From positions 1,238,501 to 1,302,500 of the forward strand of contig NZ_UAWH01000014.1 of NCBI RefSeq assembly GCF_900447045.1: 64,000 nt of DNA. Reading direction: 5' to 3'. The DNA is from Clostridium paraputrificum. GTDB lineage: Bacteria; Bacillota; Clostridia; Clostridiales; Clostridiaceae. The notes beneath the pieces were generated by a model. It was not told the DNA's origin and searched no databases. It worked only from the letters and a program-made list of their open reading frames with translations. Made by a program: the position numbers and the translations under genes. Of the stretch, positions 54,321 to 63,611 are shown one piece after another (the first letter of the stretch is position 1; each line of letters begins with the position of its first letter).

Positions 54321-55160
54321 ATGAAATTTACAAAGATGCATGGTATAGGAAATGATTATATATATTTTAATTGCTTTGAAGAGAAAATAAAAAGTCCAGG
54401 GGAATTATCAATTAAGTTAAGTGATAGACACTTTGGAGCTGGTGGAGATGGTATTGTGCTTATATTGCCATCAGATAAGGCAGATTTTAGAATGAGAATG
54501 TTTAATGCTGATGGATCAGAAGGAAAGATGTGTGGCAATGCATCAAGATGTGTTGGTAAATACTTATATGAGAAGGGGCTAACTAAAAAAACAAGTATTA
54601 AACTAGAAACTCTATCAGGAATTAAGGTATTAGATTTAAAGGTAGTAAATGAAAAAGTAGTATCTGTAAAAGTAAATATGGGAAAACCTATTGTAGAGGC
54701 AAAAAATATTCCGGTTATATCAGATGAAGAAGAAGTTATAAATAGAGAGTTAATTATTAATAAAGAAAAATATAATATTACATGCCTATCAATGGGAAAT
54801 CCTCATTGTGTAGTATTTATGGATAATATTCATAACTTAGATTTAGAAAAAATAGGACCATATTTTGAGAATAATGAAATTTTTCCAGATAGAATTAATA
54901 CAGAATTTGTGGAAATTATTAATGAAAAATATATAAAAATGAGAGTTTGGGAAAGAGGAAGTGGTGAAACCCTTGCTTGTGGAACAGGGGCATGTGCTTC
55001 TGTTGTAGCTTCAGTTATAAACGGATATTGTAAGAGAGATAGTGATATAAAGGTTGGGCTTTTAGGTGGAGAATTAATTATAAATTATACTTCACAGGGA
55101 GATGTTTATATGGAAGGACCTGCAGAATTTGTGTACGAAGGAAGGATAGAAGATGAGTAA
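54321..55160 (+). CDS. dapF: Diaminopimelate epimerase
   Basis: Converts LL- to meso-diaminopimelate for peptidoglycan and lysine. 279 residues; the two catalytic cysteines are in MCGNASRC and ACGTGACAS, and the start [11 protein letters not shown] is diagnostic. Two-fold symmetric fold. It starts 5 nt after the ANTAR gene stop and overlaps pyrG by 8 nt. With dapL downstream it supplies the last two steps of the aminotransferase route to meso-DAP. Confidence 0.95.
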   Translation: MKFTKMHGIGNDYIYFNCFEEKIKSPGELSIKLSDRHFGAGGDGIVLILPSDKADFRMRMFNADGSEGKMCGNASRCVGKYLYEKGLTKKTSIKLETLSGIKVLDLKVVNEKVVSVKVNMGKPIVEAKNIPVISDEEEVINRELIINKEKYNITCLSMGNPHCVVFMDNIHNLDLEKIGPYFENNEIFPDRINTEFVEIINEKYIKMRVWERGSGETLACGTGACASVVASVINGYCKRDSDIKVGLLGGELIINYTSQGDVYMEGPAEFVYEGRIEDE

Positions 55161-56769
55161 AAAGTATATTTTTGTAACAGGTGGAGTTGTATCAGGCCTT
55201 GGAAAAGGTATAACAGCAGCATCCTTAGGAAGACTTTTAAAAAGTAGAGGATTAAAGGTAGCAGCTCAAAAGTTTGACCCATATATTAATATTGATCCTG
55301 GAACAATGAGCCCCTTTCAACATGGTGAGGTTTTTGTAACAGATGATGGTGCAGAAACGGATTTAGATTTAGGGCATTATGAAAGGTTTATTGATGAAAG
55401 CTTAAATAAATATTCTAATATTACAACAGGTAAGGTATATTGGAATGTTTTAAATAAAGAAAGAAAAGGGGAATACTTAGGAGAAACGGTTCAAGTAATA
55501 CCACACATTACAAATGAGATTAAAAACCAAGTTTATTTACTGGGAAATAATACCAATTCAAATGTGATTATTACTGAGATTGGAGGAACTGTAGGTGACA
55601 TAGAATCACTTCCATTCCTAGAGGCTATAAGGCAAGTTTCATTAGAAGTAGGACGTGAAAATTGTTTGTTTATACATGTTACTTTAGTTCCATACATATT
55701 AGGGTCAGAGGAATTAAAGACTAAACCAACACAACATAGTGTAAAAGAGTTGCAAGGTTTGGGAATAAAACCAGACATTATTATGTGTAGATGTGACATA
55801 GAATTAAATGAGTCAGTAAGAAATAAAATTGCAATGTTCTGCAATGTAAAAGAGGATTGTGTAATAGAAAACAGAACTGTACCAGTATTATATGAAGCAC
55901 CATTAATGCTTGAAAAGAATAGATTTTCTGAGATTGTATGCAGAGAATTAGGAATTAAAAATACTAAATCCAACTTAACTGAATGGGAAGCTATGGTTAA
56001 GAAAATTAAAGCCTGTGATAAGGAAGTTAAAATTGGAATAGTAGGGAAGTATGTACAACTTCATGATGCATATATTTCTGTAGCAGAAAGTTTAAAGCAT
56101 GCAGGTTATGAAAATGGAGTAAACATAGATATACAATGGATTGATAGTGAAGAGGTAACAAGAGAAACAGTTAAAGAAATGCTAAGGAATTGCAGTGGTA
56201 TAGTTGTACCAGGTGGTTTTGGTAATAGAGGAATAGAGGGGAAAATTGAAGCGATAAGGTATGCTAGAGAAAACAATTTACCTTTCTTAGGAATTTGCTT
56301 AGGTATGCAAACTGCTGTAATTGAGTTTGCAAGAAATGTTTTAGGTTTAAAGGATGCTAATTCAAGGGAGTTTGATGAAGTATGTAAGAACCCAGTTGTA
56401 GACTTAATGAATAATCAACTAGGTGTTGAGTATAAGGGTGGAACAATGAGATTGGGCTTATACCCTTGTGCTATAAAAGATGGTAGTAAATTAAAAGAAT
56501 TATATGGAAGAGATAGAATAGAAGAAAGACATAGACATAGGTTTGAGTTTAATAATAAGTATAGAGCAATGTTTGAAGAAAAGGGTATGACATTAAGTGG
56601 TGTTTCTCCAGATGGAAGTTTAGTTGAAGTTGTAGAAATAGATAAGAATGACTTCTTTGTTGCAGCTCAATACCACCCAGAGTTTTTATCACGTCCAAAT
56701 AGACCACATCCGTTATTTGTGGGATTAGTAAAAGCATCCAAGGAGGGGGAGTATGGTAAAGATCAATAG
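55153..56769 (+). CDS. pyrG: CTP synthase
   Basis: Aminates UTP to CTP using glutamine, 538 residues. The N-terminal synthetase domain opens [16 protein letters not shown] and has [39 protein letters not shown] in parts; the C-terminal glutaminase domain has GGFGNRG, the nucleophile Cys in GICLGMQ, and His/Glu in [10 protein letters not shown]. It overlaps dapF by 8 nt and dapL by 17 nt. A glutamine user in an operon downstream of glutamine synthetase. Confidence 0.97.
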   Translation: MSKKYIFVTGGVVSGLGKGITAASLGRLLKSRGLKVAAQKFDPYINIDPGTMSPFQHGEVFVTDDGAETDLDLGHYERFIDESLNKYSNITTGKVYWNVLNKERKGEYLGETVQVIPHITNEIKNQVYLLGNNTNSNVIITEIGGTVGDIESLPFLEAIRQVSLEVGRENCLFIHVTLVPYILGSEELKTKPTQHSVKELQGLGIKPDIIMCRCDIELNESVRNKIAMFCNVKEDCVIENRTVPVLYEAPLMLEKNRFSEIVCRELGIKNTKSNLTEWEAMVKKIKACDKEVKIGIVGKYVQLHDAYISVAESLKHAGYENGVNIDIQWIDSEEVTRETVKEMLRNCSGIVVPGGFGNRGIEGKIEAIRYARENNLPFLGICLGMQTAVIEFARNVLGLKDANSREFDEVCKNPVVDLMNNQLGVEYKGGTMRLGLYPCAIKDGSKLKELYGRDRIEERHRHRFEFNNKYRAMFEEKGMTLSGVSPDGSLVEVVEIDKNDFFVAAQYHPEFLSRPNRPHPLFVGLVKASKEGEYGKDQ

Positions 56770-57946
56770 TAACTATTTAAGTTTAAAAGATAGCTATTTA
56801 TTTTCAACAATAGCTAAAAAGGTTAAAGCTTATAAAGAAAAGAATCCTGATAAAAGAGTTATATCTCTTGGAATAGGAGATGTAGTTTTACCATTATCAG
56901 AGCCAGTAATTAATTCATTAAAAACTGGTGTTGAAGAAATGGCAAAAAAAGATTCCTTTAAAGGGTATGGTCCTGAACAAGGGTATGATTTCCTAAGAGA
57001 AGGTATTAGGGGATATTATAGTGAATTTGGTGTTCAGCTAGATGAAAAATCAATATTTATAAGTGATGGAGCTAAAAGTGATTTGGGAAATTTATTAGAT
57101 ATTTTCTCAAAGGATAATATAGTTTTAATACCAGATCCAGTGTATCCTGTATATGTAGATACTAATATTATGGATGGAAGAAAAATAGAATATATGAACT
57201 GTAATGCAGAAAATAATTATCTTCCATTACCAGATTTCAATGTTAAAGGAGATATAATATATTTATGTTCGCCTAATAATCCTACAGGTGCAGCATACAA
57301 TAGGGAACAATTAGAAAAGTGGGTTCAATATGCAAAGGAAATTGGAGCAATAATCCTTTTCGATGCAGCATACGAAGCTTTTATATCTAGCCCAGAAATT
57401 CCAAGAAGTATATATGAAATAGAAGGGGCAAAAGAATGTGCAATTGAAGTATGTTCCCTTTCTAAAACAGCTGGCTTTAAAGGAATGAGATGCGGTTATA
57501 CAATAGTTCCTTTAGAATTAGAATGTGAAGGAGTTAAGTTAAACAAGTTGTGGCTTAGAAGACAAACAACTAAATTTAATGGGGTATCTTATGTTGTTCA
57601 AAAGGCTGCTTCAGGAGTATTCTCTAAAGAGGGAAGAGAGAAGGTAAAGGAAGTAATAGATTATTATAAAGAAAATGCTAAGATAATATCTAAAGTCTTT
57701 GATGAACTTGGAATTTCTTATACTGGAGGAGTAAATTCACCATATATATGGATTGAATGTCCAAACAAAATGTCATCTTGGGAGTTTTTTGATTTTCTAT
57801 TAACAGAAGCAAATGTTGTTGGAACTCCAGGAGAAGGCTTTGGTGAAAATGGTGAAGGACGCTTCAGATTTAGTTGCTTTGGAGATAGAGAAGATATAGA
57901 GGAAGCTTCACAAAGAGTGTTTAAAGCGTTAAATGATTTAAAGTAG
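56753..57946 (+). CDS. dapL: LL-diaminopimelate aminotransferase
   Basis: PLP-dependent enzyme converting tetrahydrodipicolinate directly to LL-diaminopimelate, 397 residues. The start [20 protein letters not shown] and [17 protein letters not shown] are class markers; the PLP-binding Lys lies in [13 protein letters not shown], with SPNNPTG before it. GGAGGGGGAG precedes the ATG, which overlaps pyrG. Together with dapF this indicates the DapL variant of lysine biosynthesis. Confidence 0.93.
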   Translation: MVKINSNYLSLKDSYLFSTIAKKVKAYKEKNPDKRVISLGIGDVVLPLSEPVINSLKTGVEEMAKKDSFKGYGPEQGYDFLREGIRGYYSEFGVQLDEKSIFISDGAKSDLGNLLDIFSKDNIVLIPDPVYPVYVDTNIMDGRKIEYMNCNAENNYLPLPDFNVKGDIIYLCSPNNPTGAAYNREQLEKWVQYAKEIGAIILFDAAYEAFISSPEIPRSIYEIEGAKECAIEVCSLSKTAGFKGMRCGYTIVPLELECEGVKLNKLWLRRQTTKFNGVSYVVQKAASGVFSKEGREKVKEVIDYYKENAKIISKVFDELGISYTGGVNSPYIWIECPNKMSSWEFFDFLLTEANVVGTPGEGFGENGEGRFRFSCFGDREDIEEASQRVFKALNDLK

Positions 57947-58104
57947 TATCTAAAGAGAAAAAGGTTATAGACATAGTTGTTAAAATAAAGAAAAGTATAA
58001 ATAAATATATATTAAAGATTTTAAAGTAAGCTTAGAAATTATATTTTAAGCTTACTTTTTATATTTTTAGGTATTCATTCTTTGGAAAATGAATATAATT
58101 TTAT

Positions 58105-58121
58105 AATGACTAATAGTCATT
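58105..58121. promoter_or_regulatory. Perfect palindrome before the radical SAM gene
   Basis: AATGACTA-A-TAGTCATT, directly after a possible -10 (TATAAT region 58102-58107) and about 25 bp before the start codon. The 7-1-7 spacing recalls Fur/PerR operators, though the sequence is not a close match. Confidence 0.5.
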
Positions 58122-58145
58122 GTAAGATTATAAGGAGGTAATGCT

Positions 58146-59525
58146 ATGAACATAATTGAAACCATCGGAAAGGAAAGTAGGGAGGTGATTATTTCTCAGG
58201 TTTGTAGAATCCTAGAAAAGAATCCAGAAAAGAATGTAGACAAGTTATTTAGTGTTATTAAGGCATTATCAAGAAATACAGAAAGTAAAGATGCTATAGA
58301 GAGTATAGAGAAATACTATAATGAAGTACCTTCTATAAAGGAAGAGATAAATCATATACTTTCCACCACAAATTCAAACTGTTTACAAAAGTTTTTTAAG
58401 AATTTTTTGGCTAATGCTATATGGAGTGGAGTACCTAAAAGAGGAAAGTGGATGGAAAGTGAAGATACAAAGATTCCTTTTGTACTATTATTAAGTCCAT
58501 CAATGAGATGTAATCTTAGATGTACTGGGTGCTATGCAGCAGATTATCCTAAAGATTCAGGACTTTCATATGAAGAGGTGGATAGAATAGTTGGAGAAGC
58601 TAGAGAGTTAGGGATACATTATATGATTATATTAGGGGGAGAACCTTTTTTTGTAGATTATATGTATAAAATATATGAGAAATATAATGATGTTTACTTT
58701 ACTCCGTTTACAAATGGAACCTTATTTAATGATGAGGTAGCTGATAAATTATGTAAGCTTGGAAATGTAATGCCTATGTTTTCTTTAGAAGGTTTTGAAG
58801 AGGAAACTGATAGTAGAAGGGGAAAAGGAATATTTAAAAAAGTAATGGAAGGTATGGATTTATTAAGGGATAGGGGAATACCTTTTGGCGTTTCTTCAGC
58901 TACATCAACTCATAATATAGATAAGGTAAGTTCTGAAGAGTTCATTGATATGCTTATAAAGAAAGGATCCTTAATGAGTTGGTATTTTATTTATATGCCT
59001 GTTGGAGACAAGCCTAATGTAAAGGATATGCTAACTCCAAGTCAAAGAATAGACCTTGGTAGAAGAACTAGAAAAATAAGAACTACAAAGCCTTACTTTA
59101 CAATAGATTTCTTTAATGATGCTCCTTATGTAGGAGGATGTATAGCAGGAAAGTACTATTGTCATATAAATTCTAGTGGTGATGTAGAACCATGTATATT
59201 TGCTCATATTGCTACAGATAACATAAAGGATAAAAAGCTTATAGATGTATTTAGATGCAATATGTTTAAGGAATTAAGAAATAGGCAACCCTATAATAAA
59301 AATATGTTAATGCCATGCATGATGATAGATAACCCTAATGTAATAAGAGAAATTGCAGCTAAGGTTAATGCATATACCACAGATGCCAGTGCAAATGCTA
59401 TGCTAAATGATAAATATTTTAAAGAAAAGTTAGATACTTTAGCAAGTGAATTTAAGCCATATGCCGATGAAGCTTGGAAAAAAGATTTCAATTGTAAAGG
59501 TAATGATGAGTTTTCTAAGGGATAA
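58146..59525 (+). CDS. Radical SAM protein with SPASM-like C terminus
   Basis: 459-residue iron-sulfur enzyme. A helical N-terminal part of about 100 residues precedes the radical SAM core with the cluster motif Cys122-x3-Cys126-x2-Cys129 (RCNLRCTGC) and the SAM motif LGGEPFF. The C-terminal part has more cysteines (GGCIAGKYYCHINSSGDVEPC) that would hold an auxiliary cluster, as in SPASM enzymes that modify peptides or proteins. No substrate peptide gene is seen next to it. GGAGG precedes the ATG; a CsoR-type repressor gene follows after 82 nt. Confidence 0.8.
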   Translation: MNIIETIGKESREVIISQVCRILEKNPEKNVDKLFSVIKALSRNTESKDAIESIEKYYNEVPSIKEEINHILSTTNSNCLQKFFKNFLANAIWSGVPKRGKWMESEDTKIPFVLLLSPSMRCNLRCTGCYAADYPKDSGLSYEEVDRIVGEARELGIHYMIILGGEPFFVDYMYKIYEKYNDVYFTPFTNGTLFNDEVADKLCKLGNVMPMFSLEGFEEETDSRRGKGIFKKVMEGMDLLRDRGIPFGVSSATSTHNIDKVSSEEFIDMLIKKGSLMSWYFIYMPVGDKPNVKDMLTPSQRIDLGRRTRKIRTTKPYFTIDFFNDAPYVGGCIAGKYYCHINSSGDVEPCIFAHIATDNIKDKKLIDVFRCNMFKELRNRQPYNKNMLMPCMMIDNPNVIREIAAKVNAYTTDASANAMLNDKYFKEKLDTLASEFKPYADEAWKKDFNCKGNDEFSKG

Positions 59526-59575
59526 AATATATAGTTAGGTATTTATCATTTTTTATTTTTAGGATAAACTATAAA

Positions 59576-59594
59576 TATACCGATATAGGGTATA
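59576..59594. promoter_or_regulatory. CsoR/CstR-type operator
   Basis: Inverted repeat TATACC-N7-GGTATA with a G-tract, right before the ribosome binding site of the CsoR-family gene. The pattern fits autoregulation. Confidence 0.5.
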
Positions 59595-59607
59595 AGGAGG
59601 AATAATA

Positions 59608-59880
59608 ATGAGTAACGACAAAGATAAATTAAATAAGGATATTTTAAATAGATTAAAAAGAATAGAAGGTCAAGTAAAAGGAATCCAAGGAATGGTGGAT
59701 AAGAATGTATGCTGTAAGGATGTTCTTATACAAATTTCTGCTATTAGATCAGCTATTAATAAAGTGGGCGCATTAATGCTAGAAAACTATGCAATGAATT
59801 GTTTATCCCTTGATGAAAACTCTGAGGATAAAGAAAAATTACAAGAGTTAATTAAAACAATGAATACATTTATGAAATAA
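59608..59880 (+). CDS. CsoR/CstR family metal- or persulfide-sensing repressor
   Basis: 90-residue all-helical DUF156 repressor with the family opening ILNRLKRIEGQVKGIQGMV. Copper CsoR proteins use Cys36-His61-Cys65. Here Cys35-Cys36 and Cys65 are present but the histidine position is Tyr61 (ENYAMNC), so copper sensing is unlikely and a thiol-based CstR-like sensing of persulfide, or a different ligand, is more likely. AAGGAGG precedes the ATG. Confidence 0.85.
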   Translation: MSNDKDKLNKDILNRLKRIEGQVKGIQGMVDKNVCCKDVLIQISAIRSAINKVGALMLENYAMNCLSLDENSEDKEKLQELIKTMNTFMK

Positions 59881-59895
59881 TATAATCCAAGATAT

Positions 59896-59936
59896 AAAAG
59901 AGAAGTTCTAATAGAGCTTCTCTTTTACTGTCTAGG
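59896..59936 (+). terminator. Terminator of the CsoR/CstR-family gene
   Basis: Stem AAAAGAGAAG/CTTCTCTTTT, 11-nt loop, T4. Repeat copy 5 starts 2 nt after it. Confidence 0.8.
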
Positions 59937-59938
59937 AA

Positions 59939-60032
59939 AGTTACCTTTAGTATGTGGGGGAATAGATATATTTTTCTGTGACTTCTAGCTTGCGACGGAA
60001 CGCGAAAAATAAATATCCACTCCACCTTTTTT
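59939..60032 (+). repeat. Dispersed intergenic repeat, copy 5 (promoter region deleted)
   Basis: 94 bp: the 5' end TGTCTAGGAAAGT joins directly to the 3' half, omitting the promoter-bearing middle. The core GACTTCTAGCTTGCGAC and the end CCACTCCACC-T6 are kept. It points at the gene starting at 60143. Confidence 0.8.
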
Positions 60033-60060
60033 ATGATTTAAAGAAATATTTAAATATTGT

Positions 60061-60096
60061 TATAAATATATAAATATATAAATATATAAATATATA
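60061..60096. repeat. Short tandem repeat
   Basis: Four perfect units of the 8-mer TATAAATA followed by a partial one. It lies between repeat copy 5 and the next gene and could alter promoter spacing if unit number varies. Confidence 0.85.
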
Positions 60097-60142
60097 GCAA
60101 AAATAAGTTGGGCAAGTTAAAATTATACTAGGGATGATAATA

Positions 60143-61000
60143 ATGAAAGTTAATAAAAAAATGCTTTTGGGAGTAATAGCTTTAATTATTTTTTCATGGG
60201 GAGTAAATATGATTTATTTTATGAATACTCGTATCAATGAACCTTTGTTTTGTTATAGCTATGGAGATAATGAATTAGCTCTTATTTCTTATTTTACAAG
60301 TGATGAAGAAGATAAGATAGAAAGAGTTGTATTTCCTGAATTAGGAGAGGAAGAATTTGATATTCTTAATATGTACAGTTATCCTGGAAGTTCAACTGGT
60401 CTTTTTCATAATGAATTAAATCATGAGATAGGTTGTAAGTATAAAGTGAATTATTTTTATATTCCAATAAGGGAATTCTCTGATGAATATACAAAGAAAT
60501 TATTTGGTGGTACCAAAGTAACAAAGTTAAATTATACTACAGCTAAAGGAAAAGAAGGTGCCATAGAATTTGGTGAAATTAAGTTTAAAAATAAAGATTT
60601 AACTTTATTAGATAACAATATTATTAGTGTGAGTGATTCACTTTACGATAGCTATTACAATTACTCTAGTTTTATTGTAGAAGATGATATTGAAATTACA
60701 GGAATAGATGATGAGTTATTTAAGTTATATTTAGAAAATGGTTTGATCCAAATTAATAATGAGAAAATAGATAGCAAAAGCTTTCCTATTAAATTGAAAA
60801 AGGGTGAGATACTGCAAGTTCAAGTAGAAGTTGATAATATTTTCCCTCACTATTATATGATTAATGGAAGCGTAACATTTATAGCAAAAAATAAAGAAGG
60901 TAAAGAAGAAAAAATAAACATAGCTGTTATGGATACTACCAATAAAGAGTTTACTAAAAAACAAGTTGAAGACTTGAAAAAATTAAGGGGGATAAAATAA
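60143..61000 (+). CDS. Membrane-anchored protein of unknown function
   Basis: 285 residues with one N-terminal hydrophobic helix (about 5-27) and a long extracytoplasmic beta-rich domain with no recognised motif. The end is charged and helical. The ATG at 60143 has AGGG nine nt upstream; one at 60134 is too close. Its stop (TAA) overlaps the start of the next gene (TAATG), so they are translationally coupled. Function unknown. Confidence 0.65.
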   Translation: MKVNKKMLLGVIALIIFSWGVNMIYFMNTRINEPLFCYSYGDNELALISYFTSDEEDKIERVVFPELGEEEFDILNMYSYPGSSTGLFHNELNHEIGCKYKVNYFYIPIREFSDEYTKKLFGGTKVTKLNYTTAKGKEGAIEFGEIKFKNKDLTLLDNNIISVSDSLYDSYYNYSSFIVEDDIEITGIDDELFKLYLENGLIQINNEKIDSKSFPIKLKKGEILQVQVEVDNIFPHYYMINGSVTFIAKNKEGKEEKINIAVMDTTNKEFTKKQVEDLKKLRGIK

Positions 61001-61602
61001 TGACAAGTGATGGATTTAAAAAGATATTTATTGGGTTAATATTTGTTTTCCTTGATATAGTTATATTTATAAATTGATTACCTGATTTTATAGGATATAT
61101 TTTAATGCTTGAAGGATGTGTTATGTTATCACCAAAAGAGAAATTATTTCAAAAAACAATAAAGCCTTTGAAAATTCTTACTGGGATATCAATTATAAAA
61201 TTATTAATATTTATCTTTCCGCACCTTATACTGAATCTTTCTGATGCTGTAATTATGGAAGATAGTATTTATTTTTTTATTGCAAAAGAAAGTCTTAATA
61301 TTGTATCTACTGTACTTTGGATTTATGTGGTTTTTTACTTGTTAAAAGGGGTTTATGCAATGGTGGCAGAAAGGGGAGACAATGCGATTTTAAGGCATAT
61401 TAGATTTACTATGGTGTGTTATTTAACGCTATTTGCCATAGAGCACATTATGACCTCTCTTTTATATAACATAGATTTTGCAGGAGTAATAAGGACAATT
61501 GCTATATTTGTTATAGGGGCAGAAGCAGTATGTAATATATTGATTTTGGTTATTATAAATAGAAGTAAAAAACTTCTTGAGGATAAGAGTGATTTAGTAT
61601 AA
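61000..61602 (+). pseudogene. Polytopic membrane protein gene interrupted by in-frame TGA
   Basis: The reading frame starts at the ATG overlapping the previous stop (AAGGGGG upstream) and reads MTSDGFKKIFIGLIFVFLD.. for 25 codons, then a TGA at 61075-61077, then stays open for 174 codons to 61602. The part after the TGA begins LPDFIGYILMLEGC, which resembles the LPDxxGYIL segment at the end of the first helix of a small family of four- to five-helix membrane proteins, so the frame clearly belongs together. A single base change (TGG or TTA to TGA) or a sequencing error would explain it. The alternative is a shortened protein starting at 61105. Function unknown. Confidence 0.75.
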
Positions 61603-61645
61603 AATTTATAAGGAAATTCGCAAAAGAAAGTAGAGGAATTAACTC

Positions 61646-62599
61646 ATGGACTTCATTATTTTAATTATAGGATTCTTTTTGTTAATTAAGGGGGCAGATA
61701 TATTTGTTGACGGGGCTTCTTCAATAGCTAAAAAAATAGGAATCCCTTCTGTAATAGTTGGGTTAACAATTGTATCATTAGGAACAAGTGCACCTGAGCT
61801 TGCAGTAAGTTTGATTTCTTCTTTTAATGGAAACAATGGAATTGCAGTAGGAAATGTTTTAGGATCTAATTTGTTTAATACACTAGTAGTTTTAGGTGGA
61901 ACAGCTATAGTAGCACCACTTATAATAAAAAAATCTACTATAAAAAGAGATTACATAACTACATTATTAGTAACTATTTTAACTTGTTTTCTTATTTTTG
62001 GATTAGTACCTAAGAGTGAGAATATGCTTTCACGTATAAGTGGTATTATCTTATTAGTAGTATGTATTGCTTATATGTTTATATTAGTTAAGGCTGCTAA
62101 AAAAGATAGTGTTAAAGATGAAGAGAATACATCTGAAATAAAAATGTCAAAGAATATACTATTATCATTAATAGGTGTTGTAGGAATAGTCTTTGGAGGA
62201 AATTTAGTTGTAGATTCAGCTACAAATATTGCTTATGCTCTAGGAATGAGTGAAAAGTTAGTTGGACTAACTATAGTGGCTGTTGGAACTTCCTTACCAG
62301 AATTAGTAACATCAATTGTTGCAGCTTTAAAGGGTGAAAATGATATTGCATTAGGGAATGTTCTAGGTTCTAATATATTTAATTTAGTACTTATACTTGG
62401 AGCTTCAGCAACCATTAGTCCTATTACAGTTTTAGGGGTAATGCTAATAGACTTCATAATTTTAATTGCAGTAACATTATTTATTGGTGCTTTAATATTC
62501 TTTAATAAAAAGGAAGATAAAAGGCTTGGTAGATTAGAAGGAATAATCCTTGTTGGAATATATGTAGCATATTTAGCTTATATAATAATGAGAAACTAA
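61646..62599 (+). CDS. Calcium/sodium antiporter (CaCA family)
   Basis: 317-residue membrane exchanger with ten helices in two inverted halves. Each half has the alpha-repeat signature: VSLGTSAPELAVSLISS near residue 50 and VAVGTSLPELVTSIVAA near 215, each followed by GNVLGSN(L/I)FN. The acidic residues in these repeats bind the ions. It is 43 nt downstream of the broken membrane gene and ends at a terminator. Probably exports calcium or exchanges cations. Confidence 0.94.
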   Translation: MDFIILIIGFFLLIKGADIFVDGASSIAKKIGIPSVIVGLTIVSLGTSAPELAVSLISSFNGNNGIAVGNVLGSNLFNTLVVLGGTAIVAPLIIKKSTIKRDYITTLLVTILTCFLIFGLVPKSENMLSRISGIILLVVCIAYMFILVKAAKKDSVKDEENTSEIKMSKNILLSLIGVVGIVFGGNLVVDSATNIAYALGMSEKLVGLTIVAVGTSLPELVTSIVAALKGENDIALGNVLGSNIFNLVLILGASATISPITVLGVMLIDFIILIAVTLFIGALIFFNKKEDKRLGRLEGIILVGIYVAYLAYIIMRN

Positions 62600-62643
62600 A
62601 AGAAGAGAGCTATAGATTATATTATCTGTAGCTCTCTTCTTTA
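62599..62643. terminator. Bidirectional terminator
   Basis: Twelve-bp perfect stem AGAAGAGAGCTA/TAGCTCTCTTCT between convergent genes. Confidence 0.85.
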
Positions 62644-62678
62644 CTATATAAAAATTTGATATACTAAAATAAAAAGAT

Positions 62679-63077
62679 TTATTTTTTGATTTTTTTGTTA
62701 AGTATAATCATAAACCAAATTAGTGAAGCACCTAATATAGCATGTCCTAAACCTGCCATATGAGGAAGGCCAGCAAAATCCTTAGAAAGTACTTCAAGTA
62801 CTCCACGGAATACTATTGTTCCAATTAAGGATATTAATCCTATATTGTATGATATTAACCATTTGTTAAAGTGTTTGTAAGATGAAACATCAAAGTTTTT
62901 ATCAAGTAATAATATTATTAGGAAAAATAAAAATCCTAATACTAAAGTATGTGTGTGTGCAGTTCCAAGAACTGTTTCACCAGAAAAATTATTGAACTTA
63001 GTAAATTCTCTGTGGAAAACACCAAGGATTAGTCCAAGTCCAAGATAGATAAATGATAAATTAAATAATTTTTTCAT
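62679..63077 (-). CDS. DUF2871 family membrane protein
   Basis: 132 residues with four hydrophobic helices (about 5-22, 40-58, 75-93, 105-126). The conserved HxHxxxLGFLFFLI segment and GLPHMAGLGHAILG are typical of DUF2871. Histidines in these helices might bind haem or metal, but no function is established. A good ribosome binding site (AAGGAG) precedes the ATG. Monocistronic. Confidence 0.85.
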   Translation of the reverse strand: MKKLFNLSFIYLGLGLILGVFHREFTKFNNFSGETVLGTAHTHTLVLGFLFFLIILLLDKNFDVSSYKHFNKWLISYNIGLISLIGTIVFRGVLEVLSKDFAGLPHMAGLGHAILGASLIWFMIILNKKIKK

Positions 63078-63160
63078 TTGCTTAACTCCTTAAAAACAAT
63101 AAATATTAACTAAGATTAATTATACATTAAATAATAAAAAAGTAAAGAGGGGATGAATAT

Positions 63161-63562
63161 ATGGGTACAATAATAGCTCTACTTATGTTAGCAGCGGGTT
63201 TATTTGTAATAGGCTTAGTAGCATATAAAACAGCCGTAGGTATGGGAGGTAGTACAGCATTAAGAGGTGTTGCTGTTAAGAAGGAAAATAAGGGATCAAT
63301 ATCTTTTAAGGAATGTAGAAATCTAACTGGAGAAAAAAGCAAAGTCTTTATGATTGAGGCAAATAAAAAGGTTAAAGTATTACTTAATGTAGAAGGGGAA
63401 AAAGGAGAGGTTCTTGTAACTATTAAGGATAAGAGTGGAAATTTAATTCTTAATGATAGAAAAAGTGAAGAGTTTGAATATACTGCTGATGTAAAAACTA
63501 GAATAAATGCAAGTATTAAGTTTACTAACTTTTATGGACAAGTAGAATTGGATGTTATATAA
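63161..63562 (+). CDS. Membrane-anchored small protein of unknown function
   Basis: 133 residues: an N-terminal hydrophobic helix (about 3-25) followed by an extracytoplasmic beta-strand domain (VLLNVEGEKGEVLVTIKDKSG, INASIKFTNFYGQVELDVI) like a lipocalin/Ig-type sandwich. No recognised motif. AGAGGGG precedes the ATG, and a strong terminator follows. Confidence 0.68.
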   Translation: MGTIIALLMLAAGLFVIGLVAYKTAVGMGGSTALRGVAVKKENKGSISFKECRNLTGEKSKVFMIEANKKVKVLLNVEGEKGEVLVTIKDKSGNLILNDRKSEEFEYTADVKTRINASIKFTNFYGQVELDVI

Positions 63563-63611
63563 AAAGTTGTACTGTAGGGAATATTTTTAATTCGCTACAG
63601 TACAACTTTTT
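63561..63611. terminator. Bidirectional terminator at the convergent gene pair
   Basis: Seventeen-bp perfect stem AAAAAGTTGTACTGTAG and complement, 17-nt loop; overlaps the stop codon of the minus-strand L,D-transpeptidase gene. Confidence 0.85.

Noticed and set aside
55533..55973. Minus-strand open frame of 146 codons.
   Set aside because: Antisense shadow of pyrG; no ribosome binding site and no protein-like pattern.
60061..60096. Tandem 8-mers as a CRISPR-like array or replication iterons.
   Set aside because: Units are adjacent with no spacers and purely A/T; no replication genes or DnaA boxes nearby.
61075..61077. TGA as a selenocysteine codon.
   Set aside because: The codon lies in a hydrophobic helix of a membrane protein with no redox motif, and no clear SECIS-like hairpin follows it.
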